Origin: Acorus gramineus
Taxonomy: Eukaryota > Streptophyta > Magnoliopsida > Acorales > Acoraceae
Assembly (NCBI GenBank): GCA_030737835.1
Contig: JAUJYN010000021.1
Span: forward strand, 1,721,048 to 1,785,047
Direction of reading: 5' to 3'
DNA length: 64,000 bases
This document shows, piece by piece, positions 12,879-22,736 of the stretch. The notes under the pieces are model-generated. The model was not told where the DNA came from. It saw nothing but the letters and a program-made list of their open reading frames with translations, and ran no database searches. Position numbers and translations under genes: made by a program. Positions within the stretch are counted from its first letter, which is position 1. Each line of letters starts with the position of its first letter.

Positions 12879-14690
12879 ATCTGGCACCACAATTGAAATT
12901 GTGCGCTATCAATAACACACAAAATATGCATGCCGAGGCGTATATAAACAAGATGCAATGGCTTTGTCTATGGTGGCTTTCATAGTCATACAACATTCAT
13001 TTGTCCTCTATGCCTACCATGCTTGCATCAAAATATTCTATCTTATGCATAAGTATCTTAAATCATATGCCATCTGAGGTTTAAATAATAATCATATACA
13101 AGCATGTTTCAAATAATGAAATAACGCATGAAACAACATCATAAATATTCGTGCACTTTCCATGATTATAAATAACGCATGTCAGGGCTATGACAACAAA
13201 GCATGCATCTTTAAATCCATAAATTTATAAAAATAGAGAAGGTACGTAGAGATATACTCACCTGGAACTCGACATAACACGTGTGAATATGCTCGATTCA
13301 CATCGAACCACCTGGCACAACATTATGATATCCTATCAGAAAATGTCAACATAGTGACATTCTAGCTATGTCAGCCCACCACCTGATGACCCAATTACCA
13401 TCTCGGGAACAACCCAAATAATTAAAAAGGAGACTCTAATTCGACCTCTCTTATTAAGGTGCACGCCCCAATAATTGGGTTTTGTTAAACAAATTCATTT
13501 ATAACCGGATTCTGTGCACACGCTCTATCATTTAAACACAATTTCTGTAAAAGAGTTCAACACTTCTGACATCGAGGGCAATTGAAGGTGTTGACCCGAC
13601 TGGTGTCGAAGGGGATTAAGAACTAAACCAGTAGCCTCTAGAACCCGTTCGACAGTTAAGTTGAAGGTACTTAAGTATGTCGATAGTACTTGTGTTGAAG
13701 ATGACAAAGAACTCAACCCGTAGCCTTTGAAACCGTTTGACATCATTTTGGTCAAGGTTATTCAAATATCTTGACAGAGGTGTTGTCAAAGATCCAACCA
13801 GTGCACACATACATTTATTTGGGGGTTTCGATTGTTAAGGTGTTGATGTTTTGTATTTTTGTTGACATTTGTATAGATACCCCAATTTTGATCATCTACA
13901 CAAAAGAAAAATCACCTCAAGTCGTATTAAAAATGAACCACATTTGAACCTTAAAAAAAACATTTTAGGGAAATTAGAGGGAGAAAAGAAAAAAGAAGAC
14001 CTGGCCAAACACTTAGAAAAATAAAAGGGGCCAGGACCGAGACGGCTACCCCAAAGTAGCCGTCTTTCCCTAACGGCTAACTTTAACAATCAGCCCCCCC
14101 ATCGCTCCCACAGATGAGACTTAAAGTTGGCATTTAATGCTGATCATTGCGGTGGGTTGTTCAGTTTAGCCGCCCCTCTTTGATGGTTTAATCCATGTAG
14201 TTGCCCCATTCCACCAACTGTAAGAGATGGGACATATGACAAATCATGATGCAAGGCGGGTTGTTAAACCCAGTTGTCTAAACCCGACTTCTCAATCCAA
14301 GAAGTCATCGCCCTCCTAGACCAAGTTTCAAAACACAGATTTAATTGGGGGTCAAATCAACCACCCTATTATCCAATTTGATCTATTGTCCGGAGGTAAC
14401 TCCCTTGCATCATTTTTATTATAAATAGGGTTGGATCAAAACCATTTTAGAGCAACCACCAACATAATCCACAAATCACTAAATATACCACCAATCAAGC
14501 CATACTTCCCCACTTTTGAGAGAGAGAAAAGCCCTATTTTAGAGAGAAGGAAACCTATTTCCCAACAAAAGCCACTCTCCATAAACCCTTTCTAAGTCCC
14601 TCGTTAAACCTCTTTTAACCAAGCCAAGCCAAAATTACTTTTACACCTAGGTTCTGCCCAAATTTAGAAAACTAAAAAACCAGGTACCAG
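12879..14690. other. Probable old retroelement sequence, unassigned
   Basis: No coding family is recognised. The stretch changes from AT-rich to mixed composition. It includes a TATA-like box at 14420 followed by a CT/AG-rich leader-like region with AGAGAGAGA and CCCTATTTTAG phrases, reminiscent of a retroelement LTR promoter and leader. Its ends could not be fixed. Confidence 0.3.
14420..14427 (+). promoter_or_regulatory. TATA-like box
   Basis: TATAAATA is followed about 35 bases later by ACCA/CATA-rich leader-like sequence. It is the best core-promoter match in the left part of the window. What it would drive is unknown. Confidence 0.35.
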
Positions 14691-16470
14691 GTGGCTAGTC
14701 CAAACCAATCGTCGGACCCAGGTGGCTCGTTTCAAGTAGCGGGTGCCCTTCCCACTTTTTCAGCAACCCCTTTTCAAGTTTTGTCAAGTAGAAAGGATAT
14801 CCCGTTTTCACTCTGTGTGCGACCGACTGTAGTTCAAAGAGGAGAACCCACCCAATTTCCCCACCGAGGCGATCAACAAAAACACGAACTTTTCATGCTT
14901 TTTGGGAAAGTAGTTGACAATCACATTTTAGGTCATTTTGAGAGGTTGTCGGGCCATTCAGAAGCGACTCTCTCTGGGCGGTGATCTGCTTCATAACGAG
15001 GCGAATCGGAAACAAGCTTCAGAGACCCCCAAATTTAATACCGACAACTGGTGGTGTTGTAACACATATTAGATGCATTGCTACCAATTTCTGGGTGTGT
15101 CGACTATTGGTGTGTAGATGACTAGGATTTGTGTCAATAGTATACTAGCAGCAATATGACATTCTTCATTTTTTCAAAAGATTCAAACATTAAAAGAATC
15201 AAGCATTAACCCAAACATTCAAATATTGAAGCATTAACATTACATTTTCAAACATTCAAATATTGAAACATTCAAACATTGAAACAACTTTACAAACATA
15301 ATTACTAATGTTTTAAAAAGAGCCAGGTGTGAGTTGGGTAGTTGAGGAGGGATTAGAGATTAATCGACTAGGTGGGGATTAATCAATCACTTTTTAGAAT
15401 ATAGATATAATACATGTGAATATACATATTATATAAATAATAATTTTAGACTATAAAAAAAATAACAAAGTAACAAAAAAATAAAATTTATAATATAAGC
15501 ATAATAAGGATAGCATAAAAAATTAATGAATATGTATATAATATATAAGTTAACTCTTAATAGCTTATTAGTCAACTAGTGATTAATCGAAAAAATGTTC
15601 ACCCTCTTACTGTGACATTCTCTAACGGGTGACTTCTCACGAGTTGTCGGCGTGGGGAGAGGTGTGTTTTCGTGACAGTAGTCAATAAGCATGTGCCTTT
15701 GTAAAATGCTCGCTCTATGTCTCCCTTGTATGAGTGACTGCAAGTATGTCATTATCGCCGAATGCTACAAATAAATTTAAGAAAAATAAGTAGTTGAATA
15801 AATATTTATGATAATATATGATTGAATAAAGGGAATCCATACTTTCTTTAGGAGACATAGTACACCATTCCCAACGAATCAAGGATTAAAACACAAAAAG
15901 GAAAAAAAAAATTACATTTATTTTATATGAATAACTCATGATTGGTTAAATCAATCTTCAAATGATTCAACCCTTAATATTGAATCATACACAAGAATCA
16001 AACCTTATACAAGATTGACACATCTCATAATTTCCCAAAAAAGATATGAGATCACTTAAATAAATAGAATCTAAACTAAACATGAAAGCTATACTTGAAT
16101 GGAACCTTAAACAACTAAACATAAATCAAAACCCTAAACAATAATGAAACCCTAAAACCAAGACAAAAAAAATGAAACCCAAAACACACAATTCACAATG
16201 TTATAGGACTTCAAATACAAATATAATGTGTACGCTTATCATAAAATGAACATATAGAATTCATTCCATGGAAAATGAGCACAATCACAAATATATATTA
16301 GAAAAAAAATAGTGACATCAAGAGCTCAATCACAAAAATAAAAAATGTAGTTACATGAGATCAATCCTAACCTATCAATATGCCAATGGTAAGGCAAAGA
16401 GAGGTTGAGAGGGTGACGAAAGAGATGATGATCGTGATGAGATGATGATAAAGTGGAAGAACATGGGGAG
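14691..16470. other. Unassigned DNA with short internal repeats
   Basis: A 97-codon frame (14691-14984) resembles no known family. From 15178 to 15300 the phrases CAAACATTCAAATATTGAA and variants recur irregularly, a degenerate short tandem repeat. The rest is AT-rich with no recognised gene. Confidence 0.35.
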
Positions 16471-16560
16471 GCTCGGCTGTTGATGGCGAGCACGAGAGAG
16501 GACAGCTGAGTGTCTATGGGGAGAGAGGGTGATATATAGCTCGGCTGTTGATGGCGAGCA
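16471..16560. repeat. 68-bp spaced direct repeat GCTCGGCTGTTGATGGCGAG
   Basis: The 22-bp phrase starting GCTCGGCTGTTGATGGCGAG occurs at 16471 and 16539. The surroundings are GA-rich. Read on the minus strand, the region has a CT-rich leader-like stretch preceded by ATATATTTAAATG (about 16680), so a decayed minus-strand transcription unit is possible but unproven. Confidence 0.45.
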
Positions 16561-16943
16561 AGAGAGCGGGGTGGATGAGTGTCAGATGACGAGAGAGGTG
16601 GTAGAGAGAGGTAGGGTTTTAAGAGTTTTCAAATTAATGTTTTGAAATGGTGGGTGCATCGTCTCATTTAAATATATGGGCGTTAGATTATTTGTTGTTA
16701 GGTGTGCAAATATATGAGTGTGCACCTTAAAAAGAGGGATGCAATTAGAGGCTACCTAATTAAAATAACAAAATATCACTATAGGGTACAAAATCCAAGC
16801 CAATTAATTATGCTCCACGTATCGGCGAACATGACTAGATTAGCGAGGGCCCACGACCCGGATAGCCCACTGAACGGGGATCTGGCCGGTCGAAGCCTTC
16901 GTCTCCGACGACAAGAATATATCAAGTCAGATTTGGGATTAAA
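16561..16943. other. Left flank of the nested LTR cluster
   Basis: Mixed AT-rich sequence ends in a GC-richer part (16820-16920), then GATTTGGGATTAAA directly abutting the family B LTR. The right flank resumes at 28868 with TTAAATCCC, so the sequences on either side were contiguous before the B insertion. Confidence 0.5.
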
Positions 16944-17419
16944 TGTTGTGCCTGTGTCGTTTGGAGCGCTCTGATTGAAAATTTGGTTACATAATTTTTT
17001 TTTTCTTAGAAGTTATGTATTCCCGATTTGGTATTTGGATTTGATTTTGTTAAAATCCAAGATGAAGAGGTTTAAATATGAGTTTATTATGAGATGTCCA
17101 GTTTTGAGTTAGCTTTCGTACAAAAGTGGAATTAGATCAACTAGATTCCTGTAGTAAAAGTTATGGGTATTTTTCCAAGTATACCCCGGGGATGAAAAAT
17201 TCTGGCAGCAGCCCTGTTCAATGTTTAGCTCACTTTTCGGAATAGCTGGAGAGATTATCTGATCTTGGCACAAACATGAAAGTTGTAGATAATCTTCTTG
17301 GCTTTCCAACGGAATTGGAATTGTGGAATTCGGAGCTATATTGACGAAGTTATGGCTGTTCCAGTGAAGCATATCTAGAATTTCTGGTCAAGGACGACTT
17401 AGTCATTTGATCCTTCTTT

Positions 17420-17446
17420 AGATATTTATGTGCCAAATAAATATCT
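17420..17446. promoter_or_regulatory. Inverted repeat at the expected promoter of LTR B1
   Basis: The arms AGATATTTAT and ATAAATATCT are separated by seven bases, just upstream of a CT-rich tract. Other B-type LTRs keep a palindrome here with changed arms (31474-31498, 61545-61565), so structure seems better conserved than sequence. It may supply the TATA element or a hairpin or cruciform. Confidence 0.5.
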
Positions 17447-17650
17447 CTCTCTCTCTCTCCCTTCCACTCCCCACGTCAACGTGGGATTCAAAGCTCTCTC
17501 TTCCTCTCTCTCAAGCCCCCCAAGTGTTTGTTTAAACTCCTCAAAGAGAAGGTGAAGGAAGAAGAGAAAAACTTTGTGTAGGTGTTGTTGTTGTTGATCT
17601 CCTCTCTCTCAAGCACCCTCTCATATCTTGTCCCCCCCCCTGATTTTCAG

Positions 17651-17750
17651 CCAAGAAGAAGGCTGAGGAGGCTGAAGAGGTGGTGGTGGTTGAGGTGGCC
17701 GTGGGCACGTCGAGAGCCCCGCATCTCCCCCTTTCTGTTTCCCTCTTTTG
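17651..17750 (+). other. Putative leader exon 2 in LTR B1
   Basis: A 100-nt interval between a pyrimidine-rich CTGATTTTCAG acceptor and a TTTTG/GTAAGTCC donor. It begins CCAAGAAGAAGGCTGAGG. The same place in LTR families A and X/Y has a related CCA...GGCTGA...GGTGGTGGT segment of 102-103 nt between similar signals. Confidence 0.5.
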
Positions 17751-18101
17751 GTAAGTCCTCTTCCCCTTCTTTTTGATTTTTAGGGTTGTTGGGATGGGTA
17801 GGGTGTTCATGCATGCTATGCATATGAGTTAGAGTGTGTGTGAGGGGTTGGGGATGTTATATATGTCACTTTTAACCTTCTGGTAACCATTGGACCATTC
17901 TGGCAGTTTTTCAGTTTTTTTCATTTTTCGATCGGAACCACTAAAATTTCGGGCTTTTAGCTATCACCCTGAGGTTGAGGGCTCCGATTGAAAATCTAAC
18001 TGCATATTATGTGTCCTGGTGCCATTCCAAGCCACTCACGAAAGTTTCATCGAATTCCGGTAACGTTTCAGAATTTCGCAGTTCCGAAGCATATCCGGGT
18101 T

Positions 18102-18205
18102 TTGACCGAGCGTGAAGTCATTGGGAGACTTGACTTGGTCAAGGTGGGGCCCATGACTTGGTCAAATGTTTTTGGCTTTTGTGTGGTTGGGTTGACTAGG
18201 GTCAA
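18102..18205. promoter_or_regulatory. W-box array in U3
   Basis: Six TTGAC/GTCAA cores lie within 104 bp: TTGACC 18102, TTGAC 18130, GGTCAA 18137, GGTCAA 18160, TTGACT 18192, GGTCAA 18200. Several form facing pairs such as TTGACTTGGTCAA. TTGAC(C/T) is the binding core of plant WRKY factors, so stress- or defence-linked transcription is plausible. The binding itself is inferred. Confidence 0.55.
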
Positions 18206-18280
18206 ACCACACTTAAACCAAATTAATCCTAGCTTAAACCCTAATTAACCTAGCTTAGCCTAATCTAAGTGGGAGTTGTC

Positions 18281-18287
18281 TTATAAG
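18281..18287 (+). promoter_or_regulatory. TATA-like box of LTR A
   Basis: TTATAAG is followed within 40 bases by CT-rich sequence suited to a transcription start, downstream of the W-box array and upstream of the first putative splice donor (AAG/GTGAGC at 18424). Confidence 0.5.
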
Positions 18288-18514
18288 TGAGCTAAAAAAA
18301 AAAATCCTCCCCCACTATTCATCATCTTCTCCACCCAAATTTCTCTCTCCCCCTCTCTCTTTTTCCACCTTTTGACCTAGCTAGAGGGCTTGGATCCAAA
18401 AACTCTAAGAAGAGAAAGGAAAGGTGAGCTCCCGATCTATCCTCCGGTGGTCTCAGATTCGAGTTCCCACGTGTATGACCCCCTCTCATACCCTCTTTTC
18501 TCCTCTGATTTCAG

Positions 18515-18617
18515 CCACCTTGAGGGCTGAAGGAGGTCTTGGTAGTGGTGGTCCTTGTGGAGGTGTTTCGGTGCACGAAGAGCTCCCGATCCCCTTCCCT
18601 TCCTTTTCTCTCCTAGG
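18515..18617 (+). other. Putative leader exon 2 (LTR A, 5' copy)
   Basis: A 103-nt segment between CTCTGATTTCAG (ending 18514) and AGG/GTAAGCC (18618). The upstream putative intron is 18424-18514 (91 nt, GTGAGC...TTTCAG). Equivalent segments are at 17651-17750 (B1) and 47406-47507 (Y). In the frame that would continue into exon 3 it holds stops, so it is more likely leader than coding. Confidence 0.5.
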
Positions 18618-18759
18618 GTAAGCCTTCTTTCCTTCCTTTTCTTGCTTAGATGCATGTTAGGAGGGTGGTTTTGAGTATGGGTGGTTGTTGGAGGCGGTGG
18701 GTGGCCGTTGGTGGCGGTTGGTGGCGGTTGGAGGCCATTGGTGGCCGTCGGGGAGGTGG

Positions 18760-19360
18760 TAGGGCTGTCCCGGGTTGGCTGGCAGGCAGGCAGGCAGGGC
18801 AGCACAGGCAGGTGCAGGGCTGGGCGCTGTCGGGCGCGCTGGCAGGGCAGCGCGGGAGTGCGCGAGGGCGTGTGCGTGGGTGGAGCTGGAGTGTGCGGGT
18901 TCTGCGTGCTGGGCGCCGTGCGAGGGCGTGCGCGCGGAGCGCTGCGCAGAGGCGCAGGGCGTGCTGCGCGCCTGGAGCCGCGTGCGGGTGCTGCGCGCAG
19001 GAGGCCGTGCGGGGGCGTGCGCGCGGAGCGCTGCGCAAGGCGCAGGGCGTGCTGTGCGCGCGCGGTGGGGCGAGCTGGTGGTGCGCGCATGGTGCGCGTG
19101 GGATGCTGCGATGGGGCGCTGGGCGTGCAGGTGTGAGCGCGGGTTGCTGCGCTAGGGCGCAGTGAGCCGGTGGGGGGGGGGGGGCTCGGCAGATTGTCCG
19201 GCGTGCGGGCTGGGCTCGGCAGTGCGTCTGGGCGCGCGGGCCGGGGCTCGGCTGTGCGCCCGGGGCGGGTGGCCGTGTGTACGGCTGCCCGGGGGTTCGG
19301 GAGTGAGTCGGGGTGCTCGGGCTAGCGTGCGTACGGGCTGTACGTACGTTTGCCCGAGTG
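18760..19360. repeat. GC-rich alternating tract inside LTR A
   Basis: About 600 bp is dominated by GGCAGG, GCGTGCG and GCGCGC phrases, sharply bounded by AT-rich DNA. Equivalent tracts occur at 25190-25640, 27055-27400, 31950-32400, 36440-36830, 47630-48090, 50050-50460 and 60570-61080. Long frames open in many phases on both strands because stop codons are rare in such sequence; they are not genes. Alternating purine-pyrimidine runs could adopt Z-DNA. Confidence 0.7.
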
Positions 19361-19431
19361 TTGTGTATTTTTAGTGTATTTTTGGTATATTTGTGTATTT
19401 TACTCACCTAGTTGATTACCCTATCTTGCAG

Positions 19432-19467
19432 ATTTTGACGGACGGTCGCGTGACGACCCGACTATCA
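19432..19467 (+). other. Putative 36-nt micro-exon (LTR A, 5' copy)
   Basis: It lies between CTATCTTGCAG (acceptor, ending 19431) and GTGAGTGGG (donor, 19468), with a branch-site-like TACTCAC about 30 nt upstream. The same 36 nt with the same flanking signals is in ten other LTR copies here. Its length keeps a reading frame that enters at codon position 2 and leaves after position 1. Confidence 0.6.
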
Positions 19468-20043
19468 GTGAGTGGGACAACCCAACCCAGTTGGGAGGTG
19501 TTATATGCACTTGGGCGTATACCGTCCTCCCCTGGGGCACCACGGTTAATATTAACTTGTGTAATATGAAATCTATGCGAGCATGATTAATATGTAGTAT
19601 GCCTTGGGGAATATTAAGGGGGCCTTGCGAGGTCAACATTGAGACCCGGGCTAGGGTACTCCGTGTTCCTTATTTGGTTGTCGGGATGTCCTATATCGGG
19701 ACCTCAGGTTGCCCTCCCAAGGTTTCTTTTCCTCATTATTATCTTATATATTTCCCGCACCTTGGTTATGCGCCTTGGAGGAATTCTGAAGAATTCAAGA
19801 CATTGGAGTTGTTGAGATGTGTTGTCGGCGGATCCGAGTGGATCATATGCGTATGGATAGGCTGTTCTGTTCCCTTCGTTGGATCCGTGTAGAGATTGCC
19901 CCAGCGTTAGAAAGGCTGTCTCGTGGAGGGCTCCCATCAGTAGGCACCTCCTGATTTGGGACGGACTGCGCTGAATGTGGGAGTGGCCAAGAGGCTTACG
20001 AAGTGGGGGGAGACTATCGGTGGACCAAGGGTGACCAACAGCC

Positions 20044-20231
20044 TAGTCAGTCCCAATATCCTATGTCACCATATTGAGGGGTGAGGGTGACGGTGTGGTG
20101 GGTCGGCGATGTAGCGACCCACTGGATTTGTGTATGGATGATTATCAGCCTAGTAAGTCCCAATATCCTATGTCACCTATTGAGGGGTGAGGGTGAGGGT
20201 GTGGTGGGTCAGCGATGTAGCGACCCACTGG
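20044..20231 (+). repeat. Tandem ~106-bp modules in LTR A
   Basis: The unit running from AGTCCCAATATCCTATGTC through GGGTGAGGGTG to GCGACCCACTGG occurs twice head to tail. It is also duplicated in the 3' LTR (26300-26490) and inverted at 59560-59720. It lies within putative intron 3. Confidence 0.7.
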
Positions 20232-20356
20232 ATTGTGTTGTTCCTGCCACTTTGAGGTTTTTAATGATTAATTGTGGTTAATATGATCTGTGATGCATGG
20301 GTTGTGCTGCTCACTGAGCGTATGGCTCACCCCTCGCATATATATATTTTCTCCAG

Positions 20357-20397
20357 TGCTATCTGAGTCGGATCAGGAGGAGGAGTTCCTCGAGTGA
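20357..20397 (+). other. Putative exon 4 start with short conserved open frame (LTR A, 5')
   Basis: It follows the TTTTCTCCAG acceptor (ending 20356). Joined to the micro-exon it continues the same frame as LSESDQEEEFLE then TGA. Equivalent frames at other copies read SESDLKEELPEAHQQ (49022) or VITKVDLKEELPE (62493), each followed by a stop, which hints at a conserved acidic C-terminus. A function is unknown. Confidence 0.4.
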
Positions 20398-20761
20398 CCT
20401 CAGCAGTTGCGGTGCAGCGCCACATTTCCGCGAGTGTTAGAGACTATCAGCATCCCTTTTTTATTTGTATGTATTGTATTCTATGCTTGGGCACATGTTT
20501 GTATTATATTTGGATGTCATTGTATATATTGGTTCTCACAGGACATTTGATTGTGTATCGAGTCTGTAATATGTCTTTGAGTTACAGATTCAGTCTTTTA
20601 GCTTCCGCTATTTGTGTATATATCATGTCAGCCCCTTTGTTGTCTGTGTTGAAATTGTTGATGTTGTTTAGGGTATATTATTGACTTCCTGTATTGATTG
20701 CTGATATCATATATACACTTGCCGCGTCCCGGGGATGGCCACCCTGGGGCGTGACAAAAGT

Positions 20762-20773
20762 TGGTATCAGAGC
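20762..20773 (+). other. Primer-binding site (initiator tRNA-Met)
   Basis: TGGTATCAGAGC lies five bases after the 5' LTR terminus. It matches the PBS used by many plant LTR elements, complementary to the 3' end of initiator methionine tRNA. Confidence 0.85.
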
Positions 20774-20876
20774 CTGGTCCTATCAGAGCCAATGGTCTTC
20801 TTTTTCGTAGAGATGAGTCCTAGGATTTCTATATGAGTATTCTGATCCTAGTGTCTGGTTTTCTTGGGTTGCTGAT

Positions 20877-21149
20877 ATGCCTCCTCGTAGAGGAATGCGT
20901 GGACGTGGTCCCTCTCGACCTTTGGAGGTTTCCGGATGCTACTGGAGAGTCCTCAGCTGTGAGACCAGGAATGGCGCAGGAGCCTCCTGCATGGGAGCGT
21001 GCTTACGCTCAGATAGCAGATTTAGTGGAGACGCGGGCGAGAGCATTAAAGGCCCAGATGAGTGTGTCGGTTGCTGTTATGCATGTGTGTGGTGTCTCGA
21101 GGAGCGAGTATTAAGAGAGGTTGTTCAAGTTGAGGAGGCCGGGTTGTAG
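20877..21149 (+). pseudogene. gag N-terminal remnant
   Basis: ATG at 20877 starts MPPRRGMRGRGPSRP, a basic N-terminus like that of Tekay/Del gag proteins. The related phrase PAWERAYAQIADLVE then lies in another frame (20950-21060), so a frameshift has occurred. After about 21,110 the gag likeness ends and LTR-like modules begin. No capsid core or CCHC zinc knuckle is visible. The minus-strand element at 51-58 kb has the same gag start with an early nonsense codon (near 54,475). Confidence 0.6.
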
Positions 21150-21655
21150 CTGTCCTGGCAGAGAGCTCCCATCCGTAGGTACCACCGATGCAGTCGGAGG
21201 GGTACTGATCGTGGGAGTATGCCCGGTAGAGGCTACCCGGAAGAGGATTAATGAATGATGTCGCGAGCGTGGAATCATTCTCCCCTTCGTTGGATCCGTG
21301 TAGGGACTCCTCAGCGTTAGATAGGCCTTCCTGACAGAGGGCTCCCATCAGTAGGCACCTTCTGATTTGGGTTCGGACTGTGCTGAATTGTGGGAGCGGA
21401 CCAGGCGGCCTACGGTGTGGAGGAGAGGCTACCGGTGGACCAGGGGTGTAGAGCAGTCTAAGTCTCTCCCAAAGTCCCAATATGTCTCCTTTCGGGAGTG
21501 AGGGTGTGGATGAGGCGAAGACGCGTCGCCTCGTGACCCAATTGTTGTTCGACCGTTCCCAAGGATGTTGGGTCCGGTCTCGTCATGGATGTTGAAGGAC
21601 ATCGATGGGTGATTATCTAGATGTAGATGATCCGGTGGGGTTGGTAGTATTCTTT
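21130..21655 (+). repeat. LTR-type repeat module captured inside the internal region
   Basis: It contains CTCCCATCCGTAGGTACC, GGTAGAGGCTACCCGG and CCCCTTCGTTGGATCC, phrases normally found in the downstream half of B and C LTRs (for example 27760-28060 and 33430-33840). Its position between gag remnant and pol remnant shows rearrangement of the element interior. Confidence 0.65.
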
Positions 21656-21658
21656 AAG

Positions 21659-22150
21659 GGTGATGTCTTCTTCTAGTGTTCCTTTTCTTGATTAAGGGGC
21701 TTTGCGAGGACAGCGTTGAGACCCGGGCTATAGTACTCCGTGTTCCTTGTTTGGTTGTCGGGATATCCTATATCGAGATCTCATGGTGCCCTCCCAGGGT
21801 TTCTTTTCTCAGTCAAGGAATACCTTAGAAGCATCACACTGATGGTGGAACAAGTGCGAGTTTTGGTTGGAGCTTCTTCCCCGTGTATCGGTATCGCTGG
21901 TAACCATGGGTTCGCGTGCGGCGCCAGTGTCAAGTGTTGAGGATGTGGCGTATTGCTCATTAAGGGATGATGTCTTCTTCTAGACTTCCTACTACGGATT
22001 AAGGGGCCTTGCAGGGTCAGCGTTGAGACCCGGGCTAGGGTACTCCGTGTTCCTTGTTTGGTTGTCGGGGTATCCTATATTGGGACCTCATGGTGCCCTG
22101 CCAAGGTTTCATTTCCCAGTCAAGGAATACCTTAGAAGCATCAAATTGAT
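21659..22150 (+). repeat. ~305-bp direct repeat inside element A1
   Basis: Two copies (21659-21846 and 21964-22150) each run from GATGTCTTCTTCTAG through GAGACCCGGGCTA and TGTTCCTTGTTTGGTTGTC to CCTTAGAAGCATCA. The phrase about TACTCCGTGTTCCTT also occurs in LTRs (19650, 25980, 38330, 38510) and inverted at 54110 and 60100. Confidence 0.7.
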
Positions 22151-22736
22151 GGTGGATTTTTCCCTCTCACTCTGAAGGTGCTGTAGCAAGTGGTGATGCG
22201 TACGATCGGGATTGGGTGCGTCCTATTGTAGCTTAGTGGGTGATCGCTGTGGACTGGGTTCCATAGTGACACCTGGAGTCGCTTCGATATATCATTGTGT
22301 GTTGTAGCTGCCCGGTTGAGGCCAGAGCCCTGTGAGGTGCTCCCAGATGCTATGCTTGTTGGTGCGCCCATATGGCAGAGATAGCGGGCTTGGGAGGCTA
22401 CCAGGTAGAGGCCACACCAGGAGAGTGCTGCTAAATGATGTCGTGAGCGTGGACTCCCCGTGATGAATCTGCCCATGGAGTGCAGAATGCTGGAGTTCCA
22501 ATGGTTGTAGATGGGCGACCTATCTCTGGCGGCATGTAAGCACAGTTGAGGATACTGTCGCGTTTTGCCCCACATTGGTCGTAAAAAGGAGACGCGATGC
22601 TAGCGTTTGTGATGGGACTCAACCACCTATCAGATAGATGACGTCGCATAGGCATTGTCGAGGTTCGACGACCCCTTAATGCGTGTCTTGTGGATTAAGT
22701 GCGGTTGAGCGGCTTACCTAGTGTGTAAGTGTTATC
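22151..22736 (+). other. Conserved unassigned block shared by two scrambled elements
   Basis: This 0.6-kb stretch recurs, inverted and clearly alignable, at about 53,410-54,010 in the family C element. No frame is open throughout and no gag or pol motif is seen. Shared presence in two elements with different LTRs suggests either common descent or a cis-acting role such as packaging. No function can be assigned from sequence alone. Confidence 0.5.

Larger units (their letters stand above)
16944..17854 (+). mobile_element. Solo LTR, family B (B1), left part
   Basis: The LTR starts TGTTGTGCCTGTGTC at 16944 and continues at 27026-28867 after the inserted family A element. The two parts together are about 2.75 kb. 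It ends GGCCGCCCTGGGGCTTGACA at 28867. Five-bp direct repeats TTAAA flank it exactly (16939-16943 and 28868-28872), with no internal region. This is a solo LTR left by LTR-LTR recombination. Intron-like signals lie at CAG 17650, GTAAGTCC 17751 and the micro-exon at 27495. Confidence 0.85.
17855..20756 (+). repeat. 5' LTR of element A1 (2902 bp)
   Basis: It runs from TGTTATATATGTCAC to GGGGCGTGACA, immediately upstream of the PBS. In order it has a U3 with a W-box array (18102-18205), a TATA-like box (18281), a putative exon-intron leader (18424-20397), a GC-rich tract (18760-19360), and two tandem GGGTGAGGGTG modules (20044-20231). At 2.9 kb it is long for a plant LTR, but long LTRs are known in Tekay/Del elements. 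Confidence 0.9.

Noticed and set aside
14691..14984. 97-codon plus-strand frame
   Set aside because: No recognisable domain, non-ATG start, and surroundings like decayed retroelement DNA. Too weak for a gene call.
18437..19407. Long overlapping frames on both strands (up to 253 codons) in the GC-rich LTR tract
   Set aside because: Stop codons are rare in such GC-rich repetitive sequence, and five or more frames overlap. The products are low-complexity Arg/Ala/Pro/His strings that recur in every GC-rich LTR tract.
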